DNA of 64,000 nt, taken from assembly GCA_964570765.1 (NCBI GenBank), contig CAZMZF010000003.1:62001-126000 (forward strand), written 5' to 3'. The notes below the pieces were generated by a model. It was not told where the DNA came from. It saw only the letters and a list, made by a program, of their open reading frames with translations, and made no database searches. Below are positions 17,619 to 27,326 of this stretch, one piece after another. The position numbers and the translations under genes were made by a program. Numbering within the stretch: the first letter of the stretch is position 1; every line of letters starts with the position of its first letter. Source of the stretch: CAZMZF01 sp964570765 (GTDB lineage: Bacteria; Zixibacteria; MSB-5A5; RBG-16-43-9).

Positions 17619-17942
17619 TACAAAGCACCTCCTTTCCTACAGAGCAAAACACTTCTAAAAAAAATCAAAATCCCACTCCCCTATATACGGGGAATTTAGT
17701 TTTAGAAGTTAATAAACTTTTATCTTTTTGGCAAGAAAAATCTATCTAAGGCTTTAAAGATTTTTTAATCTTAAATGTGGACGACGGGTCCCCCGACCCG
17801 ACGGAGAATATTGACTTGCCAGGTCAGGGGACCTGGCAAACACTGAAAATTCTAAAGGTCTCTGGAAAGCCATTTTGCGGGGCTGGGAGCCCCGCCTACG
17901 GGTGCTGGAAATATACTTTTACCTTTTTTTGACAAGAAGAAT
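17619..17942. repeat. Gap between clpC and rpmA with palindromic repeats
   Basis: No gene is seen. Positions 17777-17845 repeat the double hairpin of 14761-14837 (GACGGGTCC...GACCCGAC, then GCCAGGTC...GACCTGGC). Positions 17877-17895 are a GCGGGGCT...AGCCCCGC palindrome followed by CTACGG. Confidence 0.6.
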
Positions 17943-20402
17943 TTAAGGCTTTAAAGATTTTTTAATCTCCCCTTCTTCTCTGACCTTTATCTCGAAATGA
18001 AGATTATCCTCTCCTCTCTGGTCCACAACTACGTGACAATTTTTAACAAATTGACCTCTCAAAATCTCTTCTGCCAGAGGGTCTTCTAAATATTTCTGAA
18101 TAGCTCTTTTTAAGGGTCTGGCTCCAAATGTTGGATTATAACCTTTTTCCGCCAAGAACTCCTTAGCTTTATCCGTCAACTCAAAAGTGATACCTTTTTC
18201 AGTCAACCTCTTTGCCACATCTTTTAAGAGGATATCGATTATCTGCATTATCTCGTTCATTCCCAGGGGCTTGAAGATAATAACCTCATCGATCCGGTTT
18301 AAAAGCTCAGGATTAAAAGTCCTTTTAAGCTCATCTGTTATCTTCTGCTTCATCTGTTCAAAGGTGGATATTAAGTCATCTTTTTGGAATCCTAAGGCTT
18401 TTCCAGATTTTATCTCCCTTGTGCCCAGATTGGAAGTCATAATTACTACGCTATTCTTGAAATCAACCCTTCGACCGAAACTATCAGTTAAAGCCCCATC
18501 ATCCAACATCTGCAAAAGAATATTAAACACCTCTGGATGAGCCTTCTCAATCTCATCTAAGAGCACAACTGAATACGGTTTCCGTCTGACTTTCTCGGTT
18601 AATTGTCCACCTTCTTCATATCCAACATATCCAGGAGGAGCACCTATAAGTCTTGAAACTGAGAACTTCTCCATATACTCGGACATATCTATGCGGATCA
18701 AAGAATCCTCATCCTCAAATAAGAAGGCGGCTAAACAGCGAGCCAATTCAGTTTTTCCTACTCCTGTAGGACCCAGGAAGATAAAAGAGCCTATGGGCCT
18801 TCTCGGATCTCCCAAGCCTGCTCTGGACCTGCGTATAGCTTTAGTTATAGCTGTAACTGCCTCATCCTGGCCTACCAGCCTTTTCTTTATCTCCTCTTCC
18901 ATTCTCAAAAGCTTTTTGGATTCTTTTTCCTCTAATCTGAAAACCGGGATACCGGTCATCTTGGAAACAATCTGAGCAATATCCTCTGCCGTTAGAATCA
19001 CCACCTCTTTGCTTTTTTCCTCTTCCCATTTTCTTTTAAGAGATTCCAGTTCCTCTTTTTTAAATTTCAATTCATCCCTTAACTGGGCCGCTTTTTCAAA
19101 CTCCTGGTTTTTAACTGCTAAATCTTTTTCTTTCTGGAGTTGAATAATCACCTGCTCGAATTCTCCAAATTCAGGTGGTTTAGTATAGGTGGAAAGATGT
19201 GCATGTGAGCCAGCCTCGTCTATAACATCTAACGCTTTATCCGGTTGAAACTTACCAGAAACATATCTATCAGATAGTTTCACTGCAGCTTCAATTGCCT
19301 CATCTATAATTTTTATCTTATGATGTTCTTCATACTTCTGCTTTAAGCCATTCAAAATTTTAATGGTATCCTGAGTAGTTGGAGGATCAACCATCACAAT
19401 TTGAAACCTTCTTTCCAAGGCACCATCTTTCTCTATATATTTTCTATATTCATTCAGAGTAGTTGCACCTATGCACTGGATCTCACCTCTGGAAAGAGTA
19501 GGCTTGAATATATTGGAAGCATCTAAAGAGCCTTCAGCTCCACCTGCTCCTACAATGGTATGAAGCTCGTCAATAAAAATTATGACATCCTTGGAGTTGA
19601 TGATCTCGTTCATCACCGCTTTCATCCTCTCCTCAAACTGACCTCGATATTTTGTGCCAGCTACCAATGAAGCCATATCCAGGGTTACAATCCTTTTATT
19701 CTCTAAGGTTTGTGGTACCTTTCCTTCTACTATCTTTTGAGCTAACCCTTCAGCAATAGCTGTTTTACCCACTCCTGGTTCCCCGATTAAGACCGGGTTG
19801 TTCTTTTTCCTGCGGGATAGTATCTGTGAGACCCTCTCGATCTCATTTTCCCTTCCAATTATCGGGTCTAATTTACCTTTACGAGCCAGTTCGGTTAGAT
19901 CTCTGCCGAAGTGGTCTAAAGCCGGAGTTTTACTTTTTTTCCTTTTCTTTCCATATGAAGAAGGTTTTCCGGATTGAATATTTTTTAGCTCTTCATAAGC
20001 TTCTTTATAATCTATATCATACATCGAAAGGACCTGTGCGGCAACCCCTTCCTCATCTCTAAGCAAAGCTAACAGTATATGTTCAGCATCTATCTCTTTA
20101 GCTTTCAAAGCTCTGGCTTCCTGACCGGAGACCTCTAAGGTCTTTTTTGCACGAGCAGTTAAAGGAAGCTGTCCCATAGTCAGAGTCCCGCCTGAAGGTT
20201 GAACTACATCCTCTATCGACTGCCTGAGCTCTGAAAGATCTATCCCTATATTGGTAAGGGTTTCAACTGCCCTTCCCTCCCCCAGTCTAACTATACCTAA
20301 GAGGAGATGTTCTGTCCCAATATAGTCATGCCTTAGCCGGGAAGCTTCATCCCTGGCATACTCTATTACCTTTCTGGCTTTTTCTGAGAACATCTCATTC
20401 AT
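17943..20402 (-). CDS. clpC: ATP-dependent Clp protease ATP-binding subunit ClpC
   Basis: An 819-residue AAA+ unfoldase that feeds substrates to ClpP. It has a duplicated Clp N-domain (about 4-145), a first AAA+ module with Walker A GEPGVGKT (207-214), a coiled middle domain with a UVR-like segment (about 410-450), and a second AAA+ module with GPTGVGKT (near 545) and a C-terminal ClpB-D2 domain. The N-domain and middle domain identify ClpC rather than ClpA or ClpB. In Gram-positives ClpC recognises phospho-arginine tags made by McsB, whose gene lies 76 bases upstream here. Confidence 0.96.
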   Translation of the reverse strand: MNEMFSEKARKVIEYARDEASRLRHDYIGTEHLLLGIVRLGEGRAVETLTNIGIDLSELRQSIEDVVQPSGGTLTMGQLPLTARAKKTLEVSGQEARALKAKEIDAEHILLALLRDEEGVAAQVLSMYDIDYKEAYEELKNIQSGKPSSYGKKRKKSKTPALDHFGRDLTELARKGKLDPIIGRENEIERVSQILSRRKKNNPVLIGEPGVGKTAIAEGLAQKIVEGKVPQTLENKRIVTLDMASLVAGTKYRGQFEERMKAVMNEIINSKDVIIFIDELHTIVGAGGAEGSLDASNIFKPTLSRGEIQCIGATTLNEYRKYIEKDGALERRFQIVMVDPPTTQDTIKILNGLKQKYEEHHKIKIIDEAIEAAVKLSDRYVSGKFQPDKALDVIDEAGSHAHLSTYTKPPEFGEFEQVIIQLQKEKDLAVKNQEFEKAAQLRDELKFKKEELESLKRKWEEEKSKEVVILTAEDIAQIVSKMTGIPVFRLEEKESKKLLRMEEEIKKRLVGQDEAVTAITKAIRRSRAGLGDPRRPIGSFIFLGPTGVGKTELARCLAAFLFEDEDSLIRIDMSEYMEKFSVSRLIGAPPGYVGYEEGGQLTEKVRRKPYSVVLLDEIEKAHPEVFNILLQMLDDGALTDSFGRRVDFKNSVVIMTSNLGTREIKSGKALGFQKDDLISTFEQMKQKITDELKRTFNPELLNRIDEVIIFKPLGMNEIMQIIDILLKDVAKRLTEKGITFELTDKAKEFLAEKGYNPTFGARPLKRAIQKYLEDPLAEEILRGQFVKNCHVVVDQRGEDNLHFEIKVREEGEIKKSLKP

Positions 20403-20478
20403 AAATTTTCTCCATCTATTTTAAATACGCTACCTTCTAATAATTTAAGTGTAAACAAAAGAAAGTCAAAGACTATTT

Positions 20479-21531
20479 TTAACTTTGTTTACCAAGTTTT
20501 TTTCTGATAAATTCCGCCCTCAGTATATCCCGTTCATTCGGCTCCATCTCTTTATTAAAATATTTCTGGAGATGGGCTGGAAAAGAGATAAGTAAAATCT
20601 GATTAATGGTGCCCAGAGAGATTTCAGTAAGAGTTCCCATTCCCAAACCAAGTCGAATAGCAGATAAAAGATTAGTCACTTCATTCGAGGTTATTACCCG
20701 TGCATTTTGTAAAATGCCAAATGCTCTCCAGATTTTGTCTTCGATTTGTTCTTTTGCTTCCCGGTAAAGGGTTTTACGCGAATTATTCTCATACTCTATA
20801 ATCTGCTGGGTCACTTTCTCCAGACTCTCGATCAAATCCTCCTCTGATTTTCCTAAGGTGGTTTGGTTAGAAATTTGAAAGAGATTTCCCAAAACTTCTG
20901 AACCTTCACCGTAGAATCCTCTTACCGTCAAGCCTAACTTGGTTACCTGGGAAATAACATTTTCAATTTCTTTGGTTAAAACCAGTCCCGGAAGATGGAT
21001 TAAAACCGAAGCCCGCATTCCGGTTCCCACATTAGTAGGACAAGAGGTCAGATAGCCGAAATCCGGGTCGAAATCGAATTCAAGGGTGGAGGATAATCCA
21101 GTGTCGATCTTATCTGCTGACTCAAAGGCACTTTTTATTTCTAAGCCGGACCCGAGAGCTTGAATTCGAAGATGATCCTCCTCATTAATCATCAGGCTTA
21201 TCTTCTCTTCCTCTCCAATAAATAAAGCTCTGGTCTCGCCTTCTCTCATAAACTCAGGGCTAACCAGATGCCTTTCTATGAGAAAATCTTTATCCAGATG
21301 AGAAAGCTCAGAAGAAGAATAGAGTTGTCCGGATTTAAGCTGAGAATCCTTTTGGATGGCTTTACGGACGAAAGTTATAACTTTTTCCCTTTCCTCAGAT
21401 TTAGCCACAGAAGGGAAAGGGATATTAGAGATATTACGGGCTAACCTAACCCGGCTGGATAAAACTATCTCTGAATTATTACCCTCACCTGTAAGCCAGG
21501 ATGCTGGTTTTTTTACTAACTCCTCAAACAT
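20479..21531 (-). CDS. mcsB: Protein-arginine kinase McsB
   Basis: A 350-residue phosphagen-kinase-fold enzyme that phosphorylates arginine side chains and marks proteins for ClpCP. The kinase hallmarks are intact: SSRVRLARN (about 25-33), NEEDH (116-120), the catalytic cysteine in CPTNVGTGMR (Cys164) and the C-terminal RDILRA, matching the RDxxRA phospho-arginine-binding motif of McsB. This separates it from metabolic arginine/creatine kinases. It starts 2 bases after mcsA, as in Firmicutes, although this genome makes LPS. Confidence 0.95.
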   Translation of the reverse strand: MFEELVKKPASWLTGEGNNSEIVLSSRVRLARNISNIPFPSVAKSEEREKVITFVRKAIQKDSQLKSGQLYSSSELSHLDKDFLIERHLVSPEFMREGETRALFIGEEEKISLMINEEDHLRIQALGSGLEIKSAFESADKIDTGLSSTLEFDFDPDFGYLTSCPTNVGTGMRASVLIHLPGLVLTKEIENVISQVTKLGLTVRGFYGEGSEVLGNLFQISNQTTLGKSEEDLIESLEKVTQQIIEYENNSRKTLYREAKEQIEDKIWRAFGILQNARVITSNEVTNLLSAIRLGLGMGTLTEISLGTINQILLISFPAHLQKYFNKEMEPNERDILRAEFIRKKLGKQS

Positions 21532-21533
21532 CT

Positions 21534-22049
21534 TTATTTCTTCTCCTGTATATTTTTGATTTTATCCCTTATCTGGGCAGCCATCTCGAAATTCTCTTCA
21601 TCCACAGCTTTCTTTAATTCTTCCTGTAACTTTCTTTCTTCCTTCAAATATTCCATCTCCACCCCTGGCAGATTCGGTATCTTACCCCGATGACGATCTG
21701 AGCCATGGATTTTCCTTAAAAGGTCTTTGAGTTGTATTCTAAAAGCTTTATAACAGCTCCCACACCCTAACCTTCCTCTCTGGGCAAAATCAGAAAAACT
21801 TAACTTACAGACCGGGCATCTGGCTTCCTTTTCCGCCTTAGCTAAAGTTTTTTTCTCTTTATCTGATCCTAGGGGTGAAATCATGCTGGATAAAAATTCT
21901 GCTAAAGGAAAAGGAACTCCCTCAAAGGGGCTATGAAAACCTCTTTTATCCGCACATTTCTGGCAGAGGTTTAAGGTCAACTTTTCATTGTTAATTATCT
22001 GAGTAAGCTGGATAGTAGCTTCTCTTTTTCTGCAATCATCGCACAACAT
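21534..22049 (-). CDS. mcsA: McsA-type activator of McsB (UVR domain, zinc-finger protein)
   Basis: A 171-residue protein with four CxxC-type pairs (C3/C6, C29/C32 and two more near 79-99 in CPVCKLSF and CGSCYKAF) that should form two treble-clef zinc sites, and a C-terminal UVR motif (about 135-170, EENFEMAAQIRDKI). McsA binds McsB and is required for its activity. A GGAGAG Shine-Dalgarno precedes the ATG. lolD ends 20 bases upstream, so no ctsR repressor gene stands in the usual first position. Confidence 0.93.
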   Translation of the reverse strand: MLCDDCRKREATIQLTQIINNEKLTLNLCQKCADKRGFHSPFEGVPFPLAEFLSSMISPLGSDKEKKTLAKAEKEARCPVCKLSFSDFAQRGRLGCGSCYKAFRIQLKDLLRKIHGSDRHRGKIPNLPGVEMEYLKEERKLQEELKKAVDEENFEMAAQIRDKIKNIQEKK

Positions 22050-22069
22050 CTTTTCTCTCCAAAATGACC

Positions 22070-22762
22070 TTAAAATTTATAGGGTTCTATTTGACCATCT
22101 TTCAATATAAATATACGATGGGCTCTTTGAGCCAGCTCTAAATTATGGGTAGCTAAGATAAAAGTCTGGTTTCTATTATGATTGAGTTCGACCATCAGAT
22201 TATGCAGACTTTCAGCTGAGTTTCTATCTAAATTACCAGAGGGCTCATCCGCTATCACTAACTTTGGATCATTGATCAAAGCCCTGGCAACTGCCACCCT
22301 TTGTTGTTCACCACCAGAAAGCTCTCCAGGTTTATGAAAAGCTCTATCAGAAAGACCGACCTCATTTAAGATTCTTAAACTTTTCTCTTTTATTTCTTCA
22401 GTCTTCTCCCTAGCAATCAACTTAGGTAACATTACATTTTCTAAAGCAGAAAATTCAGGAAGAAGGTGATGGAACTGAAAAACAAATCCAACTGTCCTGT
22501 TTCTGAGATTAGCTAATTCCTTGTCATTCAACGAGTTTACTTCGGTGGAGTTAAAGCTTACCGAGCCTGAATTAGGTCGGTCCAACGCACCTAAGATATA
22601 AAGCAAAGTGCTTTTTCCTGAGCCCGAAGGCCCAATTATCGCCACAATCTCCCCCTGAAATATCTCTAAATCTATCCCTTTTAATACGTTAAGAATTACT
22701 GCACCTGTTTGAAAGCTTCGAAAGACCCCTTTAGCTTTTAAAATCAACTCTTGGTTTGTCAC
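22070..22762 (-). CDS. lolD: Lipoprotein-releasing ABC transporter ATPase
   Basis: A 230-residue ABC ATPase of the LolD/MacB group: Walker A GPSGSGKST (44-52), the Q-loop in FQFHHLLPEFSALENV, signature LSGGEQQ (148-154) and Walker B LVIADEPSGNLD (168-179). Together with LolC/E it extracts lipoproteins from the inner membrane for transfer to the outer membrane. The start codon appears to be GTG. It follows lolC after a 199-base gap that contains palindromic repeats. Confidence 0.92.
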   Translation of the reverse strand: MTNQELILKAKGVFRSFQTGAVILNVLKGIDLEIFQGEIVAIIGPSGSGKSTLLYILGALDRPNSGSVSFNSTEVNSLNDKELANLRNRTVGFVFQFHHLLPEFSALENVMLPKLIAREKTEEIKEKSLRILNEVGLSDRAFHKPGELSGGEQQRVAVARALINDPKLVIADEPSGNLDRNSAESLHNLMVELNHNRNQTFILATHNLELAQRAHRIFILKDGQIEPYKF

Positions 22763-22818
22763 CTAATTCATCCTATATATTTATTTTCGCCAGTTTTCCT
22801 GATATATTTAATCTATTT

Positions 22819-22918
22819 TGGAGTGCATTGACCGTTTCAATGCAACATCCATTGGATGCACTCCATAGATACCATTCGTATGGCTGAAGTCTCAAGACCT
22901 TGATGGCCATGCCTTACG
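22819..22918. repeat. Two palindromic repeats between lolC and lolD
   Basis: Positions 22819-22865 form TGGAGTGCAT...ATGCACTCCA ends around TTGACCGTTTCAA; a related GGAGTGCA...TGCATTCC element is at 56748. Positions 22877-22918 form CGTATGGC...GCCATGCCTTACG and share AGTCTCAAGACCTTGA with the element at 17226. Both lie inside an apparent operon. Confidence 0.65.
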
Positions 22919-22961
22919 TTTTTCCCTTTGAGCTTTTGAACATTTGAACTGTTGATCCTTT

Positions 22962-24191
22962 TTATTCATACCTTATTGCCTCTACTGGCAGAAGTTTTGA
23001 AGCTCTATAAGCTGGATAAAGGGTGGCTAAGAAGGTTATGCCCACCGCAGCCAAGGCTACTATAAAGAAATCGAAAAATCTCATATCTATAGGAAGGGTA
23101 GCGATGAAATATATCTCCGAAGGCAGAGATATAGGCTTGAAGGTCTTTTGAATCCAGCATAAGACAAAACCTAAGACACTTCCCAAAACCGTACCAGTCA
23201 CACCTGCTACCAACCCTTCAAACATAAAAATTTTCATTATGGAAGGAGAATTAGCTCCCATAGATTTCAAGATCCCGATCTCTTTTCTTTTCTCAATCAC
23301 CACCATTATCAAGGTACTGATGATGTTAAAGGCTGCAACAGCCACGATCAGGCTCAAGACGATGAACATCGCATATTTCTCCAGTGTCATCCAGGAGAAA
23401 AGGTTTTTATGGAGGTGCATCCAGTCAGTAGCAAAATAGTTCGACCCTAATTTAGAATCAAGCTCTTTTGCTACTTTCTGAGCTTTATAAAAATCTGAAA
23501 TCTTTACCTGCAATCCAGTTACCACATTGCCGGAGTTCAAAATCTTCTGAGCAGATGAAAGTAAGATATAAGCTAAATTGGAATCATATTCATACATCCC
23601 GCTCTCGAAAATTCCTACCACTTTGAACTTGGTTGCCTTCGGGGAAAGGAAACCTGCTGAGACTGTCTCCTTGTTGATGCTAAATAGGATTACATTTTCC
23701 CCAATCTTTACCCTTAGCCTATCTGCTAAAGTTATTCCTAAGACGATTCCTGGTGGCTCCCCTTGAATCTCTTTTAAATCAAAACTGCCAGCTATTAGGT
23801 ATTTCTCAATCTCAGTTACTTTTTTCTCCTGTTCCGGCTCAATTCCACGGATGACAATCCCGTCTGATTCCTCTTTTGAGGCAATTGCTCCTTTAAAATA
23901 GATGAATGGAGCAATTCCTTTAACCTGAGAATTGGATTTAATCAAAGGGAAAAGCTTCTGGTAATCCTCAATCCCTTCCCCTTCAGAGGAAAGGATAGTT
24001 ACATGGGCAGTGGTGCCTATTATACGGGAACGGACTTCTTTTTCAAACCCGTTCATCATCGATAGAACAAAAGTCAAAGCCGCCACCCCGATTAAAACCC
24101 CACCTATAGAAATAAGGGTAATGACCGAAAGATATTTTGACTTCCTTTTAGACCTTAGATACCTTTTTGCGATGAAAAATTCGTAAGACAT
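22962..24191 (-). CDS. lolC: Lipoprotein-releasing ABC transporter permease (LolC/LolE family)
   Basis: A 409-residue MacB/FtsX-type permease: one N-terminal transmembrane segment (about 22-45) followed by a large periplasmic domain and three C-terminal segments ending YPAYRASKLLPVEAIRYE. The start SYEFFIAKRYLRSKRK is the LolC/E family start; a longer frame to 24245 would translate a palindromic repeat (PVGRLPKP) and is rejected. Only one permease gene is present, so the transporter is probably a homodimer, as in LolF-type systems. Confidence 0.9.
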   Translation of the reverse strand: MSYEFFIAKRYLRSKRKSKYLSVITLISIGGVLIGVAALTFVLSMMNGFEKEVRSRIIGTTAHVTILSSEGEGIEDYQKLFPLIKSNSQVKGIAPFIYFKGAIASKEESDGIVIRGIEPEQEKKVTEIEKYLIAGSFDLKEIQGEPPGIVLGITLADRLRVKIGENVILFSINKETVSAGFLSPKATKFKVVGIFESGMYEYDSNLAYILLSSAQKILNSGNVVTGLQVKISDFYKAQKVAKELDSKLGSNYFATDWMHLHKNLFSWMTLEKYAMFIVLSLIVAVAAFNIISTLIMVVIEKRKEIGILKSMGANSPSIMKIFMFEGLVAGVTGTVLGSVLGFVLCWIQKTFKPISLPSEIYFIATLPIDMRFFDFFIVALAAVGITFLATLYPAYRASKLLPVEAIRYE

Positions 24192-24403
24192 AAATCGATC
24201 CTGTGAAGGTTTAGGTAGCCGCCCTACGGGCGCTTTTAAACTCATCCCCTGACCTCTTCTCCCCGCCTATGGCGGGATCTTCGACTTAAAAAGAGAAGGG
24301 GAGCGAAAGTCCCTCTCTTCTCAAGAGAGGGATTCAGGGTGAGTTATTTAGTCGCAAGCTAAAGTTTGCGACTACTTCTTATTCCCAGTCTACTATATGC
24401 TGT
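24192..24403. repeat. Intergenic repeats between the kinase gene and lolC
   Basis: Contains GCCGCCCTACGGGCGC (near 24222), CCCGCC-TAT-GGCGGG (near 24265), a CCCTCTCTTCTCAAGAGAGGG palindrome (split around 24311) and TAGTCGCAA...TTTGCGACTA (24349-24373). No gene is seen. Confidence 0.55.
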
Positions 24404-27322
24404 CTACTGTCTACTTTTTAATCTCTTCAACCTCTCCTTTGCATCCTCAACTTCCTTTATCCCCGGGTCAGCGTTCTTCCAGATGTCCAAAAATTCCTCA
24501 TATTTCTCAATCGCCTTTTTGTTCCAGCCCGATTTCTCGTAGGCTAGACCTAAAAGATAATATGCTTTCACCTCCCAGATTGGAGAAGTTGCCCTGTCCT
24601 CATCATATCTTGAAAGTGCCTTCTCCAACATAGCTACCGCCTCACCCACTCTGCCTGATTCCAAGTAGACTTTAGCAAGCAGACAGTGCTTCGAAAAAGT
24701 GGGCTCCGACTGGGTAGCTTTTTCGAAATTAGTCAGTGAAGCTGCCAAGTTACCTTTTGCCCTTTCAATCCACCCAGCCGCATACCAGTAGACACTCATC
24801 AGACTTTGGTCCTTTTCTTCAATATCCTTCTTCAGAGCCTTTGCCACCTCTTCAGCTTTTTTAAAATCATTATTCAGAAGCAAAAGGCGAACATAGAAAC
24901 TCTGGCTACGGAGGACCCCAACAGGATCAACTCTTTTCATAATTTCCATTCCTTTTTCAAATTCCTTGAAAGCCAAATCCAGGTTTTTCTTCTCCTCATA
25001 AATGAGGGCCTTTGCGATATATTTATTTGCATTCCAGCTGCCTTCAGCTTGCTCCATTCTATCTGCGGCAATGCCGTCGTCCAAAACCTTTAGGGTTTGC
25101 TCGAACTTACCTTGGTATAATGGGATTAACGCCAAAGTAGTTCTTATCCCTGACCTAATTTCTTTTTCTGGTCGCTTGTAAAATTCTCTAAAACAGCTTT
25201 CAGCTTGAGCATACTCCCTTTTGAAAAGATACATAAGCCCTAATTTTGTCAGGGACATATAGAAGTCGGGTTTTTTCTCCAGAGCCTTTTTGTAAGATTC
25301 AATCGCCTGATCCAATTTGCCGTGGTTAGCATAAAGATCAGCCCTGGTATCATAGGGATTGGGTTCATCCGGTGCTAAGGATATATATTTATTTATAGCC
25401 CAGATAGATTTCTCAAAATCTCCTATTTCATCGTACATCCCGGCAAGCACGTTATAAGCTATCTTGTACAGTGGGTCTATCTCAATAGCTCTGTTAGAAT
25501 GGCGAACAGCTTCCTCATACTTCCCCCGTAAGAAATTATATTGCCCCAACAAAAGAAATGCCTCTTTCTCTTCGGGATACCGTTCCACTAACTTCTGTAG
25601 CTCTTTGATAGCTTGAGCATGATTCCCCGATATATATGCTACAAGACTTTTTATATAATGTTTTTCCTTCTGGCTGACCTTATCTGAGTATTCTACCGCT
25701 TTGGCTATTAATTTTTTCTGCTCCGAACCCCCTTTAAGCCAAGCCAATCTGAGATATGCCATGGCAAAGGTAGAATCAAACTCCAGCGCTGTTCTGAAGC
25801 TTTTCTCTGCCTCCACGTTGTAAATCTTATAAAAGTAATCAACTCCCTCCAGATAATAACGATATGCTTCTTGCGAATGGGTGGTCACATCCGCTACTGA
25901 GCGGGTTATTTCCTTCTGACCTTGAATGGGAAGGGAAAGGTCTTTTTTGATTTTAACTGACAGCTTATCCACTAAAGAAAATACATCTTCTTCTTTCTCT
26001 CCGGTGATTCGTTGAGATGCCTTTATTTCACCGGTTCCGACATCAACTAACTGGGTGGTTATAACTATGCGCGGCTCTACTTCAAGGATACTGCCCAAGA
26101 CCATCCATTTAGCATTGGCTTTATTGGCAACTTCGGAAGCAACGTTTTTGTCTATGACCTTCGCTCCTTCCTTTCCCAAAAGCTTCAAAATATCATATAA
26201 TCTCTGACTGGAAACTACTCTCACATATTGGGATTCCGAAAGACCAGTTATCAAAAGATTGGTTACAATTTCACCTAATCTTTCCTTATCCTCCCCATCT
26301 ACCAGATTCTCAAAATACATTATGGCTAAAGAATTCTCTTTGGCAGCTGCCTTCTCCTCTGGAACTACCTCGAATTTGAATGGCTTCAAGATTAAGAAAA
26401 GCAAAATTAAAAGAAATATTATTGAGGCTGGAATTACAAAAGGCAGAAGTTTCTTCTTGGGTTTAGGAGCAATCGCCTCTTTTAGAATTTGACCTGTCTT
26501 AATATATTCCAGACTTTTCTTCTCTCTTCTTAAATCCGCTAATAAATCATCTGCGTCTTGATACCTTTCCTCTCTATCTTTTGCTAAAGCTTTATCAATA
26601 ACCCTCTGCAACCCTTCTGGAACATTTGCCTTATACCTTGCCAGAGGCTCTGGAGTCTCATTTAAGATAGAGTAGATTATGGCGGCTTCATGCTCACCTT
26701 TAAAGGGAAGCTGTCCAGAAAACATCTCATATAAAACCACCCCAAAGGAGAAAATATCTGAGCGCTGGTCAAGCTCTACCCCTTGTGCTTGCTCAGGAGA
26801 CATATATTGCAGAGTTCCCAAGGTTGAGCCAGTCTTTGTAACTTTTGAAGCACCTTTAAGCTTCGCCAGACCAAAATCCATTATCTTAGCCTGACCCCGG
26901 GTAGTAACCATTATGTTATCAGATTTGATATCCCGATGAACAATTCCCTTCTCATGAGCAATAACTAACCCCTCACACACCTGAATCGCTATATCTGAAA
27001 CCTCCTTCAGTGATAGAGTCTTATCTTCTAAAAGATGTTTGACCGATTTTCCCTCAATATATTCCATCGCAATAAAACATTCACCCTCAACCTCATCTAT
27101 CTCATAAATTGTGGTGATATTAGGATGATTTAAAGCAGAGGCAGCTTTGGCTTCATGCTCAAATCGAATTTTAGCTTCATTATCGCACAGAAGATGCTTG
27201 GGCAGGAATTTTAAAGCCACAATCCGGTCAAGCTTGGTGTCCTGGGCTTTATAGACTACACCCATTCCACCCTCACCGAGTTTCTCTAAGATTTTATAAT
27301 GAGAGATTATTTTGCCGATCAT
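24404..27322 (-). CDS. Membrane Ser/Thr protein kinase with C-terminal TPR array (paralogue 1)
   Basis: A 972-residue protein. Residues 9-270 are a Hanks-type kinase with GEGGMG (17-22), catalytic Lys38, HRDIKSDN (Asp131) and DFG (149-151). A single transmembrane helix (about 293-314) follows, then a region that looks like a FlgO/TolB-like N-terminal fold (about 330-470) and at least ten TPR-like repeats to the end. The kinase would be cytoplasmic and the TPR part periplasmic. The first 28 residues are identical to the neighbouring kinase, so the pair arose by tandem duplication. Substrate unknown. Confidence 0.88.
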   Translation of the reverse strand: MIGKIISHYKILEKLGEGGMGVVYKAQDTKLDRIVALKFLPKHLLCDNEAKIRFEHEAKAASALNHPNITTIYEIDEVEGECFIAMEYIEGKSVKHLLEDKTLSLKEVSDIAIQVCEGLVIAHEKGIVHRDIKSDNIMVTTRGQAKIMDFGLAKLKGASKVTKTGSTLGTLQYMSPEQAQGVELDQRSDIFSFGVVLYEMFSGQLPFKGEHEAAIIYSILNETPEPLARYKANVPEGLQRVIDKALAKDREERYQDADDLLADLRREKKSLEYIKTGQILKEAIAPKPKKKLLPFVIPASIIFLLILLFLILKPFKFEVVPEEKAAAKENSLAIMYFENLVDGEDKERLGEIVTNLLITGLSESQYVRVVSSQRLYDILKLLGKEGAKVIDKNVASEVANKANAKWMVLGSILEVEPRIVITTQLVDVGTGEIKASQRITGEKEEDVFSLVDKLSVKIKKDLSLPIQGQKEITRSVADVTTHSQEAYRYYLEGVDYFYKIYNVEAEKSFRTALEFDSTFAMAYLRLAWLKGGSEQKKLIAKAVEYSDKVSQKEKHYIKSLVAYISGNHAQAIKELQKLVERYPEEKEAFLLLGQYNFLRGKYEEAVRHSNRAIEIDPLYKIAYNVLAGMYDEIGDFEKSIWAINKYISLAPDEPNPYDTRADLYANHGKLDQAIESYKKALEKKPDFYMSLTKLGLMYLFKREYAQAESCFREFYKRPEKEIRSGIRTTLALIPLYQGKFEQTLKVLDDGIAADRMEQAEGSWNANKYIAKALIYEEKKNLDLAFKEFEKGMEIMKRVDPVGVLRSQSFYVRLLLLNNDFKKAEEVAKALKKDIEEKDQSLMSVYWYAAGWIERAKGNLAASLTNFEKATQSEPTFSKHCLLAKVYLESGRVGEAVAMLEKALSRYDEDRATSPIWEVKAYYLLGLAYEKSGWNKKAIEKYEEFLDIWKNADPGIKEVEDAKERLKRLKSRQ

Positions 27323-27326
27323 TCTT

